Assembly (NCBI GenBank): GCA_937952245.1
Contig: CALFYS010000113.1
Span: 1 to 34,715, forward strand
DNA from: an uncultured Alphaproteobacteria bacterium
Lineage (GTDB): Bacteria; Pseudomonadota; Alphaproteobacteria; Puniceispirillales; UBA1172
DNA length: 34,715 nt
Direction: 5' to 3'
Part shown: positions 23,823-32,254 of the stretch, in pieces
Layout: each line of letters starts with the position of its first letter
Numbering within the stretch: position 1 is the first letter of the stretch
Notes under the pieces: generated by a model
Databases searched by the model: none
Seen by the model: only the letters and a program-made list of their open reading frames with translations
Told to the model about the DNA's origin: nothing
Position numbers and translations under genes: made by a program

Positions 23823-26447
23823 ATGAATATGGATAAATTAACGGCGCTTGTCCGGAACGCGCTTGGCGAAGCGCAAAACATCGCCCTCAGAGCTGACCAC
23901 CAGCGGCTTTGCCCTGAACATCTGCTGGACGCTCTCTTGGAAAGCGAAAACACCATCGCGGCGGTATTGATTGACCGTGCCGGCGGTGACAGCACGCAAT
24001 TAAAATCTCTTTTGGAAGATGCACTGGCCAATATGCCCAGCGTCACGGGAAGTGGCCGCGGGCAATTGACCCTTGATACCAGTCTGGCCAAAATTCTGGC
24101 GCAAGCGGAACAAGATGCCCAAAAGCGCGGTGATGCTTTTGTGGCGGCGGATTGCCTTGTGGTGGCGATGGCCGCCTCGCAAGAGCCGATTGCCAAACTC
24201 ATGGCCAAATCAGGGGTTGATAAAGCCCGCATTATCGCCGCGCTTGATGCCCAGCGCGCGGGACGAACCATCGACACGGACCAAGGGGAAGATACATTTG
24301 AAGCGCTCAGCCGTTATGCCACCAACCTGACCGATCGCGCCCGCAAAGGGCGGCTTGATCCGGTGATTGGGCGGGATGCTGAAGTGCGCCGCACCATCCA
24401 GATTTTATCCCGCCGCACCAAGAATAATCCGGTGCTGATTGGCCAGCCCGGGGTGGGGAAAACCGCCATTGCCGAAGGGTTGGCGCAACGGATTGTCAAC
24501 CGTGAAGTGCCATCGGCTTTATTGGATAAAACCTTGCTGGTGCTGGATATGGGGGCGCTTGTTGCGGGGGCGAAATATCGTGGCGAGTTTGAAGAACGGC
24601 TTAAGGCTGTGCTGAAAGAAGTCGAAGACCATGATGGCCAGATTATTCTCTTTATTGATGAAATGCATCAATTGGTGGGGGCGGGCAAAACCGATGGGGC
24701 GATGGACGCGTCAAACTTGCTGAAACCTGCTTTGGCGCGGGGTGAATTGCATTGTATCGGCGCCACCACGCTCGATGAATATCGCAAATATATTGAAAAG
24801 GATTCAGCCCTCGCTCGGCGGTTTCAACCGGTGTTTGTCGATGAACCGACGGTTGAAGACACGGTCTTTGTGTTGCGCGGGTTGAAAGAAAAATACGAAT
24901 TGCACCATAGCGTTCGGATCAGTGATGATGCGATTATCGCCGCGGCCCGATTATCCAACCGCTATATCAATGAGCGGTTTTTGCCCGATAAAGCCATTGA
25001 TGTGATGGATGAAGCCGCCAGCCATTTGCGGATACAATCCGACAGCAAACCCGAAGACCTTGACCGGATTGATCGCCAGATTATCCAGTTAAAGATTGAG
25101 GCCGCCGCGCTTCAGAAAGATGGCAATGCCCGCAAAGCCAAGCGGCTGAACGCCATTGAAACCGAATTGCATGACCTTGAAGCGCAATCGGCTGAACTGA
25201 CCAAAGATTGGGAAAATGTCACGGCACAGCGCAATGAGATTACCCGTCTGCAACAAGAACTGGAAGACGCGCGCCATGGCCTGCAAGTGGCACAGCGTGA
25301 TGGCCAGCTTGAAACCGCCGCTGAATTAACCTACGCGACCTTACCGCGCTTGGAACAAGAGCTGGCGGCGGCGAAAGATGCCGTGTCATCTTCAGGGATT
25401 TTTGAAGAAGATGTCACCGCCCAACATATCGCCCAAGTCATCAGCAGTTGGACAGGAATTCCGGTTGAAAAAATGCTGGAAGGCGAACAAGAACGCCTGC
25501 TTGAGATGGAAGATCGTTTGGCGGAAAGCGTTGTTGGGCAACCTGATGCGATTGCCGCGGTTTCCAACGCTATTCGGCGGGCACGGGCAGGGATTAGTGA
25601 CCCTAATCAACCAATGGGCAGTTTTTTAATGCTGGGGCCAACAGGCGTGGGCAAAACAGAACTGGCGAAATCCTTGGCGCATTTCTTGTTTGATGACGCG
25701 CAAGCCATTTTGCGGATGGATATGTCCGAATATATGGAAAAGCACGCGGTCTCGCGCTTGATTGGCGCGCCCCCTGGATATGTCGGCTATGAAGATGGCG
25801 GCAGCCTGACCGAAGCGGTGCGGCGGCGGCCGTATCAAATCATCTTATTTGATGAAATTGAAAAGGCGCATCCTGATATTTTCAACGTTTTGTTGCAGGT
25901 CTTGGATGAAGGCCATTTGACCGATGGCCAAGGGCGGCGGGTTGATTTCCGCAACACGCTGATCCTCTTGACCTCCAATATTGGGGCTGAACATTTGCTG
26001 GCCTTGCCGGAAACAGCGCCAAGCCATGATGCCGAAGACGCGGTGATGGCCGATTTAGCGGAAGTCTTCAGGCCGGAATTTCTGAACCGTCTGGATGCCA
26101 CCATCCTCTTTAGGCGGCTGGGGCGTGATGATATGGCGACAATCGTTGACCTGCAATTGGCGCAATTGGAAAAGCGTCTTGCTGATCAAGGCATGGAAAT
26201 TGATGTCAGCGCCGCCGCCCGCCTGTGGTTGGGGGATAAAGGGTATGACCCGCAATTTGGCGCAAGGCCATTGAAGCGGGTGATCCAGAATGAAATCCAT
26301 AACGCTTTGGCCAAGCACCTCTTGGCGCATCAATTTGATGATGGTGACCGCATCATGATTGACCTTGATGCGAAAGCAGATGCCTTAACCTTTCATGGCG
26401 TGCCATCGGAAGCGTCATCATCAGACCCAGAACAGGTGAGGGCTTAG
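23823..26447 (+). CDS. clpB: ATP-dependent disaggregase ClpB
   Basis: An 874-residue Hsp100 chaperone that, with DnaK, pulls proteins out of aggregates. Domains in order: N-domain (residues 1-150), first AAA+ domain with Walker A GQPGVGKT and Walker B ILFIDEMHQLVG, a coiled-coil M-domain (about 400-530, starting ASHLRIQSDSKPEDLDR), and a second AAA+ domain with Walker A GPTGVGKT and IILFDEIEKAHPD. The pore-loop AKYRGEFEERL is present. Length is normal. ATG 23823 is chosen because GGAG lies 6 bases before it; the ATG at 23817 directly abuts that site. A sigma-32-type promoter lies upstream. Confidence 0.97.
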   Translation: MNMDKLTALVRNALGEAQNIALRADHQRLCPEHLLDALLESENTIAAVLIDRAGGDSTQLKSLLEDALANMPSVTGSGRGQLTLDTSLAKILAQAEQDAQKRGDAFVAADCLVVAMAASQEPIAKLMAKSGVDKARIIAALDAQRAGRTIDTDQGEDTFEALSRYATNLTDRARKGRLDPVIGRDAEVRRTIQILSRRTKNNPVLIGQPGVGKTAIAEGLAQRIVNREVPSALLDKTLLVLDMGALVAGAKYRGEFEERLKAVLKEVEDHDGQIILFIDEMHQLVGAGKTDGAMDASNLLKPALARGELHCIGATTLDEYRKYIEKDSALARRFQPVFVDEPTVEDTVFVLRGLKEKYELHHSVRISDDAIIAAARLSNRYINERFLPDKAIDVMDEAASHLRIQSDSKPEDLDRIDRQIIQLKIEAAALQKDGNARKAKRLNAIETELHDLEAQSAELTKDWENVTAQRNEITRLQQELEDARHGLQVAQRDGQLETAAELTYATLPRLEQELAAAKDAVSSSGIFEEDVTAQHIAQVISSWTGIPVEKMLEGEQERLLEMEDRLAESVVGQPDAIAAVSNAIRRARAGISDPNQPMGSFLMLGPTGVGKTELAKSLAHFLFDDAQAILRMDMSEYMEKHAVSRLIGAPPGYVGYEDGGSLTEAVRRRPYQIILFDEIEKAHPDIFNVLLQVLDEGHLTDGQGRRVDFRNTLILLTSNIGAEHLLALPETAPSHDAEDAVMADLAEVFRPEFLNRLDATILFRRLGRDDMATIVDLQLAQLEKRLADQGMEIDVSAAARLWLGDKGYDPQFGARPLKRVIQNEIHNALAKHLLAHQFDDGDRIMIDLDAKADALTFHGVPSEASSSDPEQVRA

Positions 26448-26571
26448 CCCTCGCCAATGCTTATTAGGCGGTGCTTTACTGGCCATCAGATTGAGCTATT
26501 GTTGATTGACGAAAGAGTCGCTACAACACAAGGCAGTTCTATGGTGACGATTTGCGGAAAGGCAAAATGCG

Positions 26572-27009
26572 ATGATTGATCTGATGAAAAAATTGATGGC
26601 TGGCCCTGAAAACACAGAAATGAGCCATGAAGAAGAATTGCGTCTGGTCGCTGCCGCGTTGTTGTTCCGCGCGGTCTTTGTTGATGGCAATACCGATGAT
26701 GAAGAAATCACCATGGTCGAACGTATTCTGGAAGAAGAATTTGGCCTGAGCCATGACGATACCGTGGCCTTGATGGCGCAAGCCAAATCAGACGCGATGA
26801 GCGCCAGCGATCTCTATGGTTGGACAAAGCGTGTTAACGCGCATTACAGCATGGATGAAAAATTATACCTGATGGAAAAGCTCTGGCAGGTGGTGCTGGC
26901 TGATGATCATGTTGATGATTTGGAAAGCGCCATGATGCGGCGTTTGGCGGGGCTGATTTATGTCACCGATGCGGATTCAGCACGGGCACGGCAAGCCGCC
27001 CAAAATTAA
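26572..27009 (+). CDS. TerB-family (tellurite-resistance TerB-like) protein
   Basis: A 145-residue acidic, all-helical protein. RLVAAALLFRAVFVDGNTDDEEITMVERILEEEFGLS and KLYLMEKLWQVVLADDHVDDLESAMMRRLAGLI are the two halves of a TerB fold, each with the characteristic acidic loop (VDGNTDDEE, ADDHVDDLE) that binds metal in TerB and in the N-terminal part of DjlA. The biological role is unknown; similar proteins are common in alphaproteobacteria and rarely tied to tellurite. A GGAAAGG site lies upstream. It follows clpB by 124 bases on the same strand and may have its own promoter. Confidence 0.85.
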   Translation: MIDLMKKLMAGPENTEMSHEEELRLVAAALLFRAVFVDGNTDDEEITMVERILEEEFGLSHDDTVALMAQAKSDAMSASDLYGWTKRVNAHYSMDEKLYLMEKLWQVVLADDHVDDLESAMMRRLAGLIYVTDADSARARQAAQN

Positions 27010-27038
27010 TGACCAGCATGAATGAAATGCTAACGCGC

Positions 27039-27338
27039 CTATTCCCAATCCGCGTTATGGGATAACACCAAATCAAGATTGTGAATCTCATTATCAGGGA
27101 GCATGGCATCGGGGATGACGGTTGCGCCCTGCATAGATTGCCGAACCCATGCCATGGATTCCTCATCAGGATATTCCCATAACTCAACCAATTGGGTGGG
27201 ATGGTCATAAGGCACATAAACCATCAGTGAGGCTGTTACCGCCGCGATCCTGTTGACAACATGGGTGTCGATTGTCCCCAACATCCGCTGAACCATATCG
27301 GGTTGTTTAAAGGTTCTGAAATAGAGCCGTGCAATCAT
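27039..27338 (-). CDS. Small unknown protein, possibly a ferredoxin-like (NIPSNAP/ABM-type) fold
   Basis: A 99-residue soluble protein. The start MIARLYFRTFKQPDMVQRMLGTI, then TASLMVYVPYDHPTQLVELWEYPDEESMAWVRQSM, gives a beta-alpha-beta-like pattern as in small dimeric alpha/beta-barrel proteins (NIPSNAP or antibiotic-biosynthesis-monooxygenase type). I cannot confirm the family. An AAGGA site 8 bases before the ATG supports a real gene. It is divergent from the carboxymuconolactone-decarboxylase-family gene and convergent with the terB-like gene. Confidence 0.65.
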   Translation of the reverse strand: MIARLYFRTFKQPDMVQRMLGTIDTHVVNRIAAVTASLMVYVPYDHPTQLVELWEYPDEESMAWVRQSMQGATVIPDAMLPDNEIHNLDLVLSHNADWE

Positions 27339-27456
27339 CGCATCTGTCCTTAATCTATCCTGTTCCTAAATTAGCATATCATGATGATGAAGTCATGGCT
27401 TGCCAAGCGGGGTGATGCGGGTTAGTTCTGAAGATAGAGAATTAATGGAGACAATC

Positions 27457-27837
27457 ATGGATAATAAATTTGAAATTGGCCTCGAACAGCGCAAAGCAAC
27501 GCTGGGGGCAGAATATGTTGAAAAATCATTGGAAAATGCTGATGATTTTACACGGCCATTTCAAGAAGCCATGACCGCGTGGTGCTGGGGTTTTGGCTGG
27601 GGTGATGATGCGATTGACGCGAAAACACGCTCCATGATGAACCTCGCCATGATCGGCGCTTTGGGCAAAATGCACGAATGGGAATTGCATTGCCGCGGCG
27701 CGATTAACAATGGCGTTACTGTCGAAGAAATTCGCGCCATTATCCACGTCATTGGGATTTATTGTGGCGTGCCACAATCGCTTGAATGTTTCCGCGCGGC
27801 GCGTAAAGTGCTAGAAGAAAAAGGAATGCTCGACTAA
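27457..27837 (+). CDS. Carboxymuconolactone decarboxylase (CMD)-family protein
   Basis: A 126-residue, all-helical CMD/AhpD-like protein. The core KTRSMMNLAMIGALGKMHEWELHCRGAINNGVTVEEIRAIIHVIGIYCGVPQ carries the conserved family features (KTRSMMNL, E..H.RGA..NGVT..EI...I....IYCGVP), closest to 4-carboxymuconolactone decarboxylase (PcaC). No CxxC redox pair is present, so an AhpD peroxidase role is unlikely. The rest of a protocatechuate pathway is not here. ATG 27457 has GGAG 6 bases upstream and is preferred over the earlier in-frame starts. It is followed 82 bases later by an aldehyde dehydrogenase; a shared role is possible but not shown. Confidence 0.88.
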   Translation: MDNKFEIGLEQRKATLGAEYVEKSLENADDFTRPFQEAMTAWCWGFGWGDDAIDAKTRSMMNLAMIGALGKMHEWELHCRGAINNGVTVEEIRAIIHVIGIYCGVPQSLECFRAARKVLEEKGMLD

Positions 27838-27919
27838 TCGATCTGGCGGAATACCGTTAGGTTTGAAAGCCGCTGTCATGATGCCAAAATAGAATGAAAA
27901 CTCACAGAAAGGTGCAGTT

Positions 27920-29338
27920 ATGTCGTTGACACAATTTTATATCAATGGGGCTTGGGTTGATCCTGTTACCCCTGAAACGCTTGATGTCATTAATCCTGCT
28001 ACAGAAGAAGTGGCCGCTGTTATTTCTGTGGGGTCGTCTGCCGATGTTGATAAAGCGGTGGCGGCGGCGAAAGCTGCTTTTCCTAAGCACGCGGCATCAT
28101 CACGGGCTGAACGTGTTGAACTGCTGACGGAAATTCGTGAAATTTACAAAAAGCGGTTTGATGATATTGCTGATGCCATCCAGACCGAAATGGGCGCGCC
28201 TACCGATTTGGCGCGAGGCGCGCAAGCCATGGTGGGGCTTGGTCATTTGAAGGCGGCTATTCGTTCGCTTGAAAATCATGTTTTTGAATTTGAAAAGAAT
28301 GGTCATTTGATCCGCCATGAACCGATTGGTGTTTGCGGGTTGATCACGCCATGGAACTGGCCGATCAATCAGGTGGTCTCAAAACTAGGCCCTTGCATCG
28401 CTTCGGGTTGCACGGCTGTGTTGAAGCCTTCTGAAATCGCGCCATTGTCATCAATGGTCATCGCTGAAATTATTCATGAAGCGGGTACGCCTGCTGGTGT
28501 CTTTAACCTTGTTAACGGTTATGGCCCGGTGGTTGGTGAAGCCATGTCGGCGCATCCTGATATTGATATGATGTCCTTTACCGGTTCAACCCGCGGCGGT
28601 GTCGCGGTGGCGAAAGCATCCGCCGAAACGGTCAAACGTGTTGCCCAAGAATTGGGCGGCAAATCAGCCAATATCATCCTTGATGACGCGGCTTTTGCTG
28701 ATTCCATCACCAATGGGGTGGATAACTGCATGAGCAACACAGGCCAGTCCTGTAACGCGCCAACACGGATGCTGGTGCCCGCCTCGCGCCATGATGAAGC
28801 CTTGGAAATCGCGAAATCAGCGGCGGATAAAAACGTTGTTGGTGACCCGCAAGCCGAAGGCACGATGATCGGGCCTTTGGTCAGCGATGTTCAGTTCAAT
28901 AAAGTTCAAGACTTGATCGCCAAAGGCCAAGAAGAAGGCGCAACATTGGTGACAGGGGGGACAGGTCGCCCTGAACACCTCAATCGTGGTTACTATGTTA
29001 AGCCGACTGTTTTTGGCCATGTCACCAATGATATGACCATCGCCCAGGAAGAAATTTTTGGCCCTGTGTTATCCATCATTTCCTATGATGATCTGGATCA
29101 GGCTGTCGACATTGCCAATGATACTGTGTACGGGTTGGCAGCTTATGTGACAGGCAGTGACAAAGACACGATGGTTGATGTCGCCCGCCGGTTGCGCGCT
29201 GGCCAGATTCACCTGAATTATGCTGGTGGCGGCCCTGACGCGCCGTTTGGCGGCTATAAGCAATCCGGCAATGGTCGTGAAAAAGCCGAATGGGGTTTTG
29301 AGGATTATCTGGAAGTAAAGGCAATCCTAGGCTCTTAA
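27920..29338 (+). CDS. Aldehyde dehydrogenase family protein
   Basis: A 472-residue ALDH. The catalytic Cys278 is in SNTGQSCNAPTR and the base Glu244 in AQELGGKSAN. Other motifs are ITPWNWPIN, KPSEIAPLSS, FTGSTRGG, EIFGPVLSI and PFGGYKQSGNG. It is shorter than the dehydrogenase at 17301 and is a different subfamily, nearer to the general ALDH types sometimes found with CMD-family genes. A GAAAGG site lies 8-13 bases before the ATG, and a hairpin terminator follows the stop. The substrate is unknown; a role with the upstream CMD-family protein is inference. Confidence 0.95.
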   Translation: MSLTQFYINGAWVDPVTPETLDVINPATEEVAAVISVGSSADVDKAVAAAKAAFPKHAASSRAERVELLTEIREIYKKRFDDIADAIQTEMGAPTDLARGAQAMVGLGHLKAAIRSLENHVFEFEKNGHLIRHEPIGVCGLITPWNWPINQVVSKLGPCIASGCTAVLKPSEIAPLSSMVIAEIIHEAGTPAGVFNLVNGYGPVVGEAMSAHPDIDMMSFTGSTRGGVAVAKASAETVKRVAQELGGKSANIILDDAAFADSITNGVDNCMSNTGQSCNAPTRMLVPASRHDEALEIAKSAADKNVVGDPQAEGTMIGPLVSDVQFNKVQDLIAKGQEEGATLVTGGTGRPEHLNRGYYVKPTVFGHVTNDMTIAQEEIFGPVLSIISYDDLDQAVDIANDTVYGLAAYVTGSDKDTMVDVARRLRAGQIHLNYAGGGPDAPFGGYKQSGNGREKAEWGFEDYLEVKAILGS

Positions 29339-29349
29339 TCTGAACATTG

Positions 29350-29380
29350 AGCATGATGGCTTTTGGGCCATCATGCTTTT
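29350..29380 (+). terminator. Intrinsic terminator after the aldehyde dehydrogenase
   Basis: AGCATGATGGC (29350-29360) pairs perfectly with GCCATCATGCT (29367-29377) around a 6-base loop, and a short T run (29377-29380) follows. It lies 11 bases past the stop. Confidence 0.75.
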
Positions 29381-29460
29381 CAGTGAATTGCCTATTTAAA
29401 ATTGCCCTTTAAAATGACCTGTGATGAAGGGTTTGGGTTTGCAATCGTTGATGAGTGATC

Positions 29461-30048
29461 ATGGCCAAGCTGTATTTTAATTATTCCGCCATGAACGCGG
29501 GCAAATCCACCGTCTTGTTGCAAGCCTCATACAACTACCATGAACAAGGCATGTCCACCTATCTCTTGACCGCGCGGCTTGATGATCGCGTCGGGTCAGG
29601 CGTTATCGCCTCCCGCATTGGCATTGCGGCTGATGCGGAAAGATTTGGCGAAGATGATGATCTGAAAGCCATGATCACAAGCCATCATGACAACACGCCG
29701 ATTGATTGCGTGTTGGTGGATGAAGCGCAATTTTTATCCCCTGAGCAAGTTTGGCAATTATCAGAAGTCAGCGATGATCTGGGCATCCCTGTGATGTGTT
29801 ATGGCTTGCGAACCGATTTTCAGGGCAAGTTATTCCCCGGCAGTGCCACGCTCTTATCCATCGCCGATGATCTGCGGGAGATTAGAACAATCTGCTGGTG
29901 CGGGAAAAAGGCCATTATGGTGGTGCGGCTGGATGGGTCAGGCCAGCCGGTGGAAGATGGCGATCAGGTTGAAATTGGCGGCAATGACAAATATCTTTCG
30001 CTTTGCCGGAAACATTGGCGGCAACGTGATCTTGGGCCATCATCATGA
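29461..30048 (+). CDS. tdk: Thymidine kinase
   Basis: A 195-residue type II thymidine kinase that phosphorylates thymidine to dTMP in the salvage pathway. The P-loop is YSAMNAGKSTVLLQ (about residues 8-21), followed by TARLDDR, the Walker B-like VLVDEAQFLSP near residue 90, and the lasso with its zinc ligands (CWCGKKAIMVVRLD and later SLCRKHW). ATG 29461 is used; the in-frame GTG at 29455 is 6 bases earlier. Its stop overlaps the start of the downstream transporter by 4 bases, so both are co-translated. Confidence 0.95.
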   Translation: MAKLYFNYSAMNAGKSTVLLQASYNYHEQGMSTYLLTARLDDRVGSGVIASRIGIAADAERFGEDDDLKAMITSHHDNTPIDCVLVDEAQFLSPEQVWQLSEVSDDLGIPVMCYGLRTDFQGKLFPGSATLLSIADDLREIRTICWCGKKAIMVVRLDGSGQPVEDGDQVEIGGNDKYLSLCRKHWRQRDLGPSS

Positions 30049-30965
30049 CCGCCGCCTCAAGCCAAGGTGATGACAGGGTCAGCCAAGGTGATCTGATCAA
30101 AGGCGCTTCGGCTCTGTTGGGTGAGATTACATTCACCTTTTTTATCGCGATTTTTGTCAAATGGCTTGAGCCAAGCCTGCCGATTATCGTGATTTTATTC
30201 TTCCGCTATTTGTGTTGCTTGCCCTTATTGTTTGTCTATGGCGTGGCCAGCCGCGGCAAACACGTCATGCAGATCAACAATAAAAAAGCCCTCATTTTGC
30301 GGACATTAAGCGGGTTTATGGGGCTGACGGGGTGGTTTTTGGCGGTCTCCATGATTGACCTCAGTTTGGCCACCGCCTTAAGCCAAACAAGGCCGATTTT
30401 TATCACCATTCTGGCGGCGTTGATTATTGGCGAAAAGGTTGGCGCGCATCGGGTTAGCGCTGTTCTGGCTGGGTTTATCGGGATGATGATCCTATTAGGG
30501 CCAACCCAATTTACCGCCCCAAGCTGGGGGGTGTTCTTTGGGCTGGCCTCACCGTTTTTTGTGGCGCTGATGTTTGTCTTCCTGCGGCTTTTGGGCAAAG
30601 GGGACGCGGCGGTAACAACGGCACTTTGGTATAATATTTTTGGCACGGTCGCTTCCGGGTCTTTGGCCTTGGCCATGGGGTTGGAATGGCCGGACGCGCA
30701 ATCACCATTGTCGATTTGGGGGATGTTAATCGCCGTTGGCGTGCTGGCCTCTTTCCAGCAGTTTTTGATGGCGTTGAGCCACCGTTTCGCGCCCGCGTCT
30801 GTTTTGGCGCCGGTGCATTACACGTCAATCCCCATGGGGGTGATCATCGGCATTCTGTTCTTCAATGAAGAATTAACCCTTGGCTTTATCATCGGCGTGG
30901 TGATTATCCTCACGGCCAATTATTATATCCTCAACCGTGAGCGCGTTCAGGCGCAACATCATTAG
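30045..30965 (+). CDS. EamA/DMT-superfamily transporter
   Basis: A 306-residue membrane protein with about ten hydrophobic helices in two EamA repeats (about 15-145 and 160-300). Segments such as ILRTLSGFMGLTGWFLAVSMIDLSLATALSQTRPIFITILAALIIGEKV and PVHYTSIPMGVIIGILFFNEELTLGFIIGVVIIL are typical of drug/metabolite exporters. The substrate is unknown. It starts within the last 4 bases of the thymidine kinase gene. Its last 35 bases overlap the convergent cyclopropane fatty acid synthase gene. Confidence 0.9.
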   Translation: MTAASSQGDDRVSQGDLIKGASALLGEITFTFFIAIFVKWLEPSLPIIVILFFRYLCCLPLLFVYGVASRGKHVMQINNKKALILRTLSGFMGLTGWFLAVSMIDLSLATALSQTRPIFITILAALIIGEKVGAHRVSAVLAGFIGMMILLGPTQFTAPSWGVFFGLASPFFVALMFVFLRLLGKGDAAVTTALWYNIFGTVASGSLALAMGLEWPDAQSPLSIWGMLIAVGVLASFQQFLMALSHRFAPASVLAPVHYTSIPMGVIIGILFFNEELTLGFIIGVVIILTANYYILNRERVQAQHH

Positions 30966-32163
30966 CCGTCCAGTCTTCTTTCGGCGGGTAGATATAATCC
31001 CTTGTCATGGAAACAGGGCTTTTTGCTTTGCGCAGTTGGATTTGGAAAACCGTCAGGTCTTTGGTGCGGAAAGCGGCTTCACATCCGGCTAAATAAAACT
31101 CCCATATGCGGGCAAAGCGTTCATCATAGATTTTCACCGCGATATGGCGATTTTCCAGAAACCGAAGCCGCCATTGCTTAAGCGTTTCGGCGTAATGCCA
31201 GTAAAGACATTCAACATCGGTGATCAACAGATCCGTCTTTTCAACCACGGTTGTGATTTGAGAAAGGCTGGGGATATAGCCGCCGGGGAAAATATATTTC
31301 GTGATAAACCGCGAAACCCGCCGTGGTGATTTCGGCCGGCCAATGGTATGGATCAAAGCAATGCCATCGTCTTTCAGATTGCGGTCAACCTGATCAAAAT
31401 AGCGCCTGAACATCGCCGGCCCCACGTGTTCAAACATCCCCACGGAGGTGATGCGATCAAATTGCCGGATTTCATGGCGGTAATCTTGCAGCAGAAATTC
31501 AACATCAAGATTGTTCTTTTTCTGGCGTTGCGCCGCCATGGCAAATTGTTCTTCCGATAAAGTCAGCCCTGTGACCTTGCCGCCATTTCGGGCGAGATCA
31601 AAACTAAGCCCGCCCCAACCGCATCCAATATCAAGGCAGGTCATGCCGGGCTTAAGCAGCAATTTATTGATGATATGTTGCTTTTTATGCTGTTGGGCGT
31701 CTTCTAAACTATAGTTTTGGTGGGCAAAATAGGCGCAGGAATATTGCATATCTTGATCCAAGAACAACTGATAGAGATCATTGCCAAGGTCATAATGGGC
31801 ATGGACATTGGCTTTGGAGCGTTGCGGCGTGCGGCCTTCAAACCAAGCCAGCAACGGGCTTGAAAGCAAATGCCAATATTCGGCAAATCGAAACAACAGG
31901 GATTCATTCTTGGGGCTGGCCAGTTTGATGATCACGTCATAAATCCGGCCGTCTTCAACCTCAATATGGCCATCGGCGAAGGCTTCGGCGAATTTCAAAT
32001 CAGGGCTTAAAAAGATGGTGAAGAAATCCCGCCAGCGGTGGAAATAAACCGTGGGGTTGCCCAGCGAAGGCGCAACACAAACACGGCCATCAGGTGTTCT
32101 TAATCCTAAACCTGAACGGCGGAAAAATCGTCCATATGTCTGACCAATCAAGGCTTTTAACAT
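30931..32163 (-). CDS. cfa: Cyclopropane-fatty-acyl-phospholipid synthase
   Basis: A 410-residue CFA synthase that adds a methylene group from SAM to the double bonds of membrane phospholipids. The SAM-binding motif LDIGCGWGGLSFDLA is near residue 185; AHYDLGNDLYQLFLDQDMQYSCAYF, with its conserved cysteine, and the later GMFEHVGPAMFRRYFDQVDRNLKDDG are family markers. The C-terminal FYLAGCEAAFRTKDLTVFQIQL fits. ATG 32163 is preferred to the in-frame TTG at 32199. The gene converges on the EamA transporter, overlapping its 3' end by 35 bases. Confidence 0.94.
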   Translation of the reverse strand: MLKALIGQTYGRFFRRSGLGLRTPDGRVCVAPSLGNPTVYFHRWRDFFTIFLSPDLKFAEAFADGHIEVEDGRIYDVIIKLASPKNESLLFRFAEYWHLLSSPLLAWFEGRTPQRSKANVHAHYDLGNDLYQLFLDQDMQYSCAYFAHQNYSLEDAQQHKKQHIINKLLLKPGMTCLDIGCGWGGLSFDLARNGGKVTGLTLSEEQFAMAAQRQKKNNLDVEFLLQDYRHEIRQFDRITSVGMFEHVGPAMFRRYFDQVDRNLKDDGIALIHTIGRPKSPRRVSRFITKYIFPGGYIPSLSQITTVVEKTDLLITDVECLYWHYAETLKQWRLRFLENRHIAVKIYDERFARIWEFYLAGCEAAFRTKDLTVFQIQLRKAKSPVSMTRDYIYPPKEDWTANDVAPERAHG

Positions 32164-32254
32164 AGCCCCTATGATGGCCAAGCACCCTTTTGGACTCAAA
32201 TCACATTCTTGTGATGATCCGAAGGGATAGGCCTGAAGAAAGGGCAGATAATGT

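Noticed and set aside
23552..24277. 241-residue open frame on the minus strand across the methyltransferase end and clpB start
   Set aside because: It covers the clpB promoter and conserved clpB codons in antisense, has a low-complexity Ser/Ala/Arg composition and no ribosome-binding site that I can see.
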